Shown here: piece after piece, positions 14,150 through 14,534 of the stretch | How positions within the stretch are numbered: position 1 is the stretch's first letter | Layout of the letters: the number at the start of each line of letters is the position of its first letter | NCBI GenBank assembly: GCA_963557075.1 | Contig: CAUWDA010000051.1 | Span: 1-14,534 of the forward strand | Direction of reading: 5' to 3' | DNA from: Flavonifractor sp963557075 | GTDB taxonomy: Bacteria > Bacillota > Clostridia > Oscillospirales > Oscillospiraceae | Length of the DNA stretch: 14,534 nt | The notes under the pieces: generated by a model | Told to the model about the DNA's origin: nothing | What the model saw: the letters and a program-made list of their open reading frames with translations, nothing else | Databases searched by the model: none | Program-made: the position numbers and the translations under genes

Positions 14150-14534
14150 ATGGGTATATTTTCATATAATCCTGAAGAAATACTGGGAACAGTAGAGAGT
14201 GTGGATACTTCAACAGCAATTATCAAGGTTGAAAATGATGATAAACTCAGAGGATTGCAGGTAAATCACCTGGTGGCGATTCAAAGTTCCAAGGTTGGCC
14301 AACATTTGATCGGATTGGTTTCAAAAATTATTCGAAAATCTGGATATTCAGACCCTATAACTGAGGTAACTCCCGAATTTGCATTCAATGTAATCAAGGT
14401 CGTATTGATTGGAACACATTTAGATAAAGAAGGGTTGCAAGAAAATGTGTTCCGTAGATCGTTGGCAACAGTTCCGACAATTGTTAAGGCCAAGCTGTTT
14501 TGTCCAGAAATAGCCGGTCTGTTTTGTCGCATAG
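14150..14534 (+). CDS. herA: HerA-like ATPase (HAS-barrel N-terminus), runs off the window end
   Basis: ATG 14150 is preceded by AGGAGG (14136-14141) at 8-nt spacing, and the frame is open to the end of the window (128 codons). The start MGIFSYNPEEILGTVESVDT, then STAIIKVEND and LRGLQVNHLVAIQSSKVGQH, fits the HAS barrel that opens HerA-type hexameric ATPases; the Walker A and B motifs would lie beyond the window. HerA ATPases form ring complexes with SIR2 proteins in a known anti-phage system (SIR2-HerA, also called Nezha), and the direct coupling to the SIR2 gene supports that pairing. The alternative is another HAS-barrel ATPase; seeing only the first domain limits certainty. Confidence 0.8.
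   Translation, partial: MGIFSYNPEEILGTVESVDTSTAIIKVENDDKLRGLQVNHLVAIQSSKVGQHLIGLVSKIIRKSGYSDPITEVTPEFAFNVIKVVLIGTHLDKEGLQENVFRRSLATVPTIVKAKLFCPEIAGLFCRI

Overview
The window looks like chromosomal DNA of a gut-type Firmicute of class Clostridia, probably in or near the Oscillospiraceae. The basis is the style of the proteins: a Cthe_2159-type carbohydrate-binding protein, a MobP3 relaxase with a DUF6103-type conjugation module, AGGAGG-type ribosome binding sites, and a moderately high-GC backbone. No rRNA, tRNA or CRISPR array was seen, so species placement is not possible.

Layout. (1) 1-1407: the 3' part of a secreted-type beta-helix carbohydrate-binding protein on the + strand, then a short intergenic region with a strong hairpin. 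(2) 1408-2347, minus strand: intact trpA preceded by only the last ~58 codons of trpB. (3) 2348 to about 7770, minus strand: part of an integrative and conjugative element (ICE). In transcription order it holds the 3' end of a VirB4-type ATPase, an M23 cell-wall hydrolase, two proteins I cannot name, a DUF6103-like small protein, a ~400-bp non-coding stretch that may be oriT, a ribbon-helix-helix accessory protein and a MobP3 relaxase. Both ends of this block are cut inside genes. The relaxase runs in frame into the 3' end of trpB, and virB4 loses its 5' end next to an integrase fragment. (4) About 7756-8829: tyrosine recombinase catalytic domain, a DUF6809-like small protein and two hairpins. 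(5) 8850-10032, minus strand: an ECF sigma factor and its zinc-finger anti-sigma factor, overlapping by 4 nt, behind a close match to an ECF-type promoter. (6) 10365-14534, + strand: a more AT-rich defence island. A consensus sigma-A promoter with a perfect 14-bp palindrome in its spacer drives a small excisionase-like HTH protein, a C5-cytosine DNA methyltransferase, a DUF4928 protein (probable restriction partner) and a Vsr mismatch endonuclease. A SIR2-family protein and the start of a HerA-like ATPase follow; together they match the two-gene SIR2-HerA anti-phage system.

The most notable points are the relaxase-TrpB chimeric reading frame and the matching break in virB4. These mean either a real rearrangement that has wrecked the trp operon or a chimeric assembly. 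Next come the compact HTH/methyltransferase/DUF4928/Vsr operon with its palindromic promoter, and the SIR2-HerA pair beside it.
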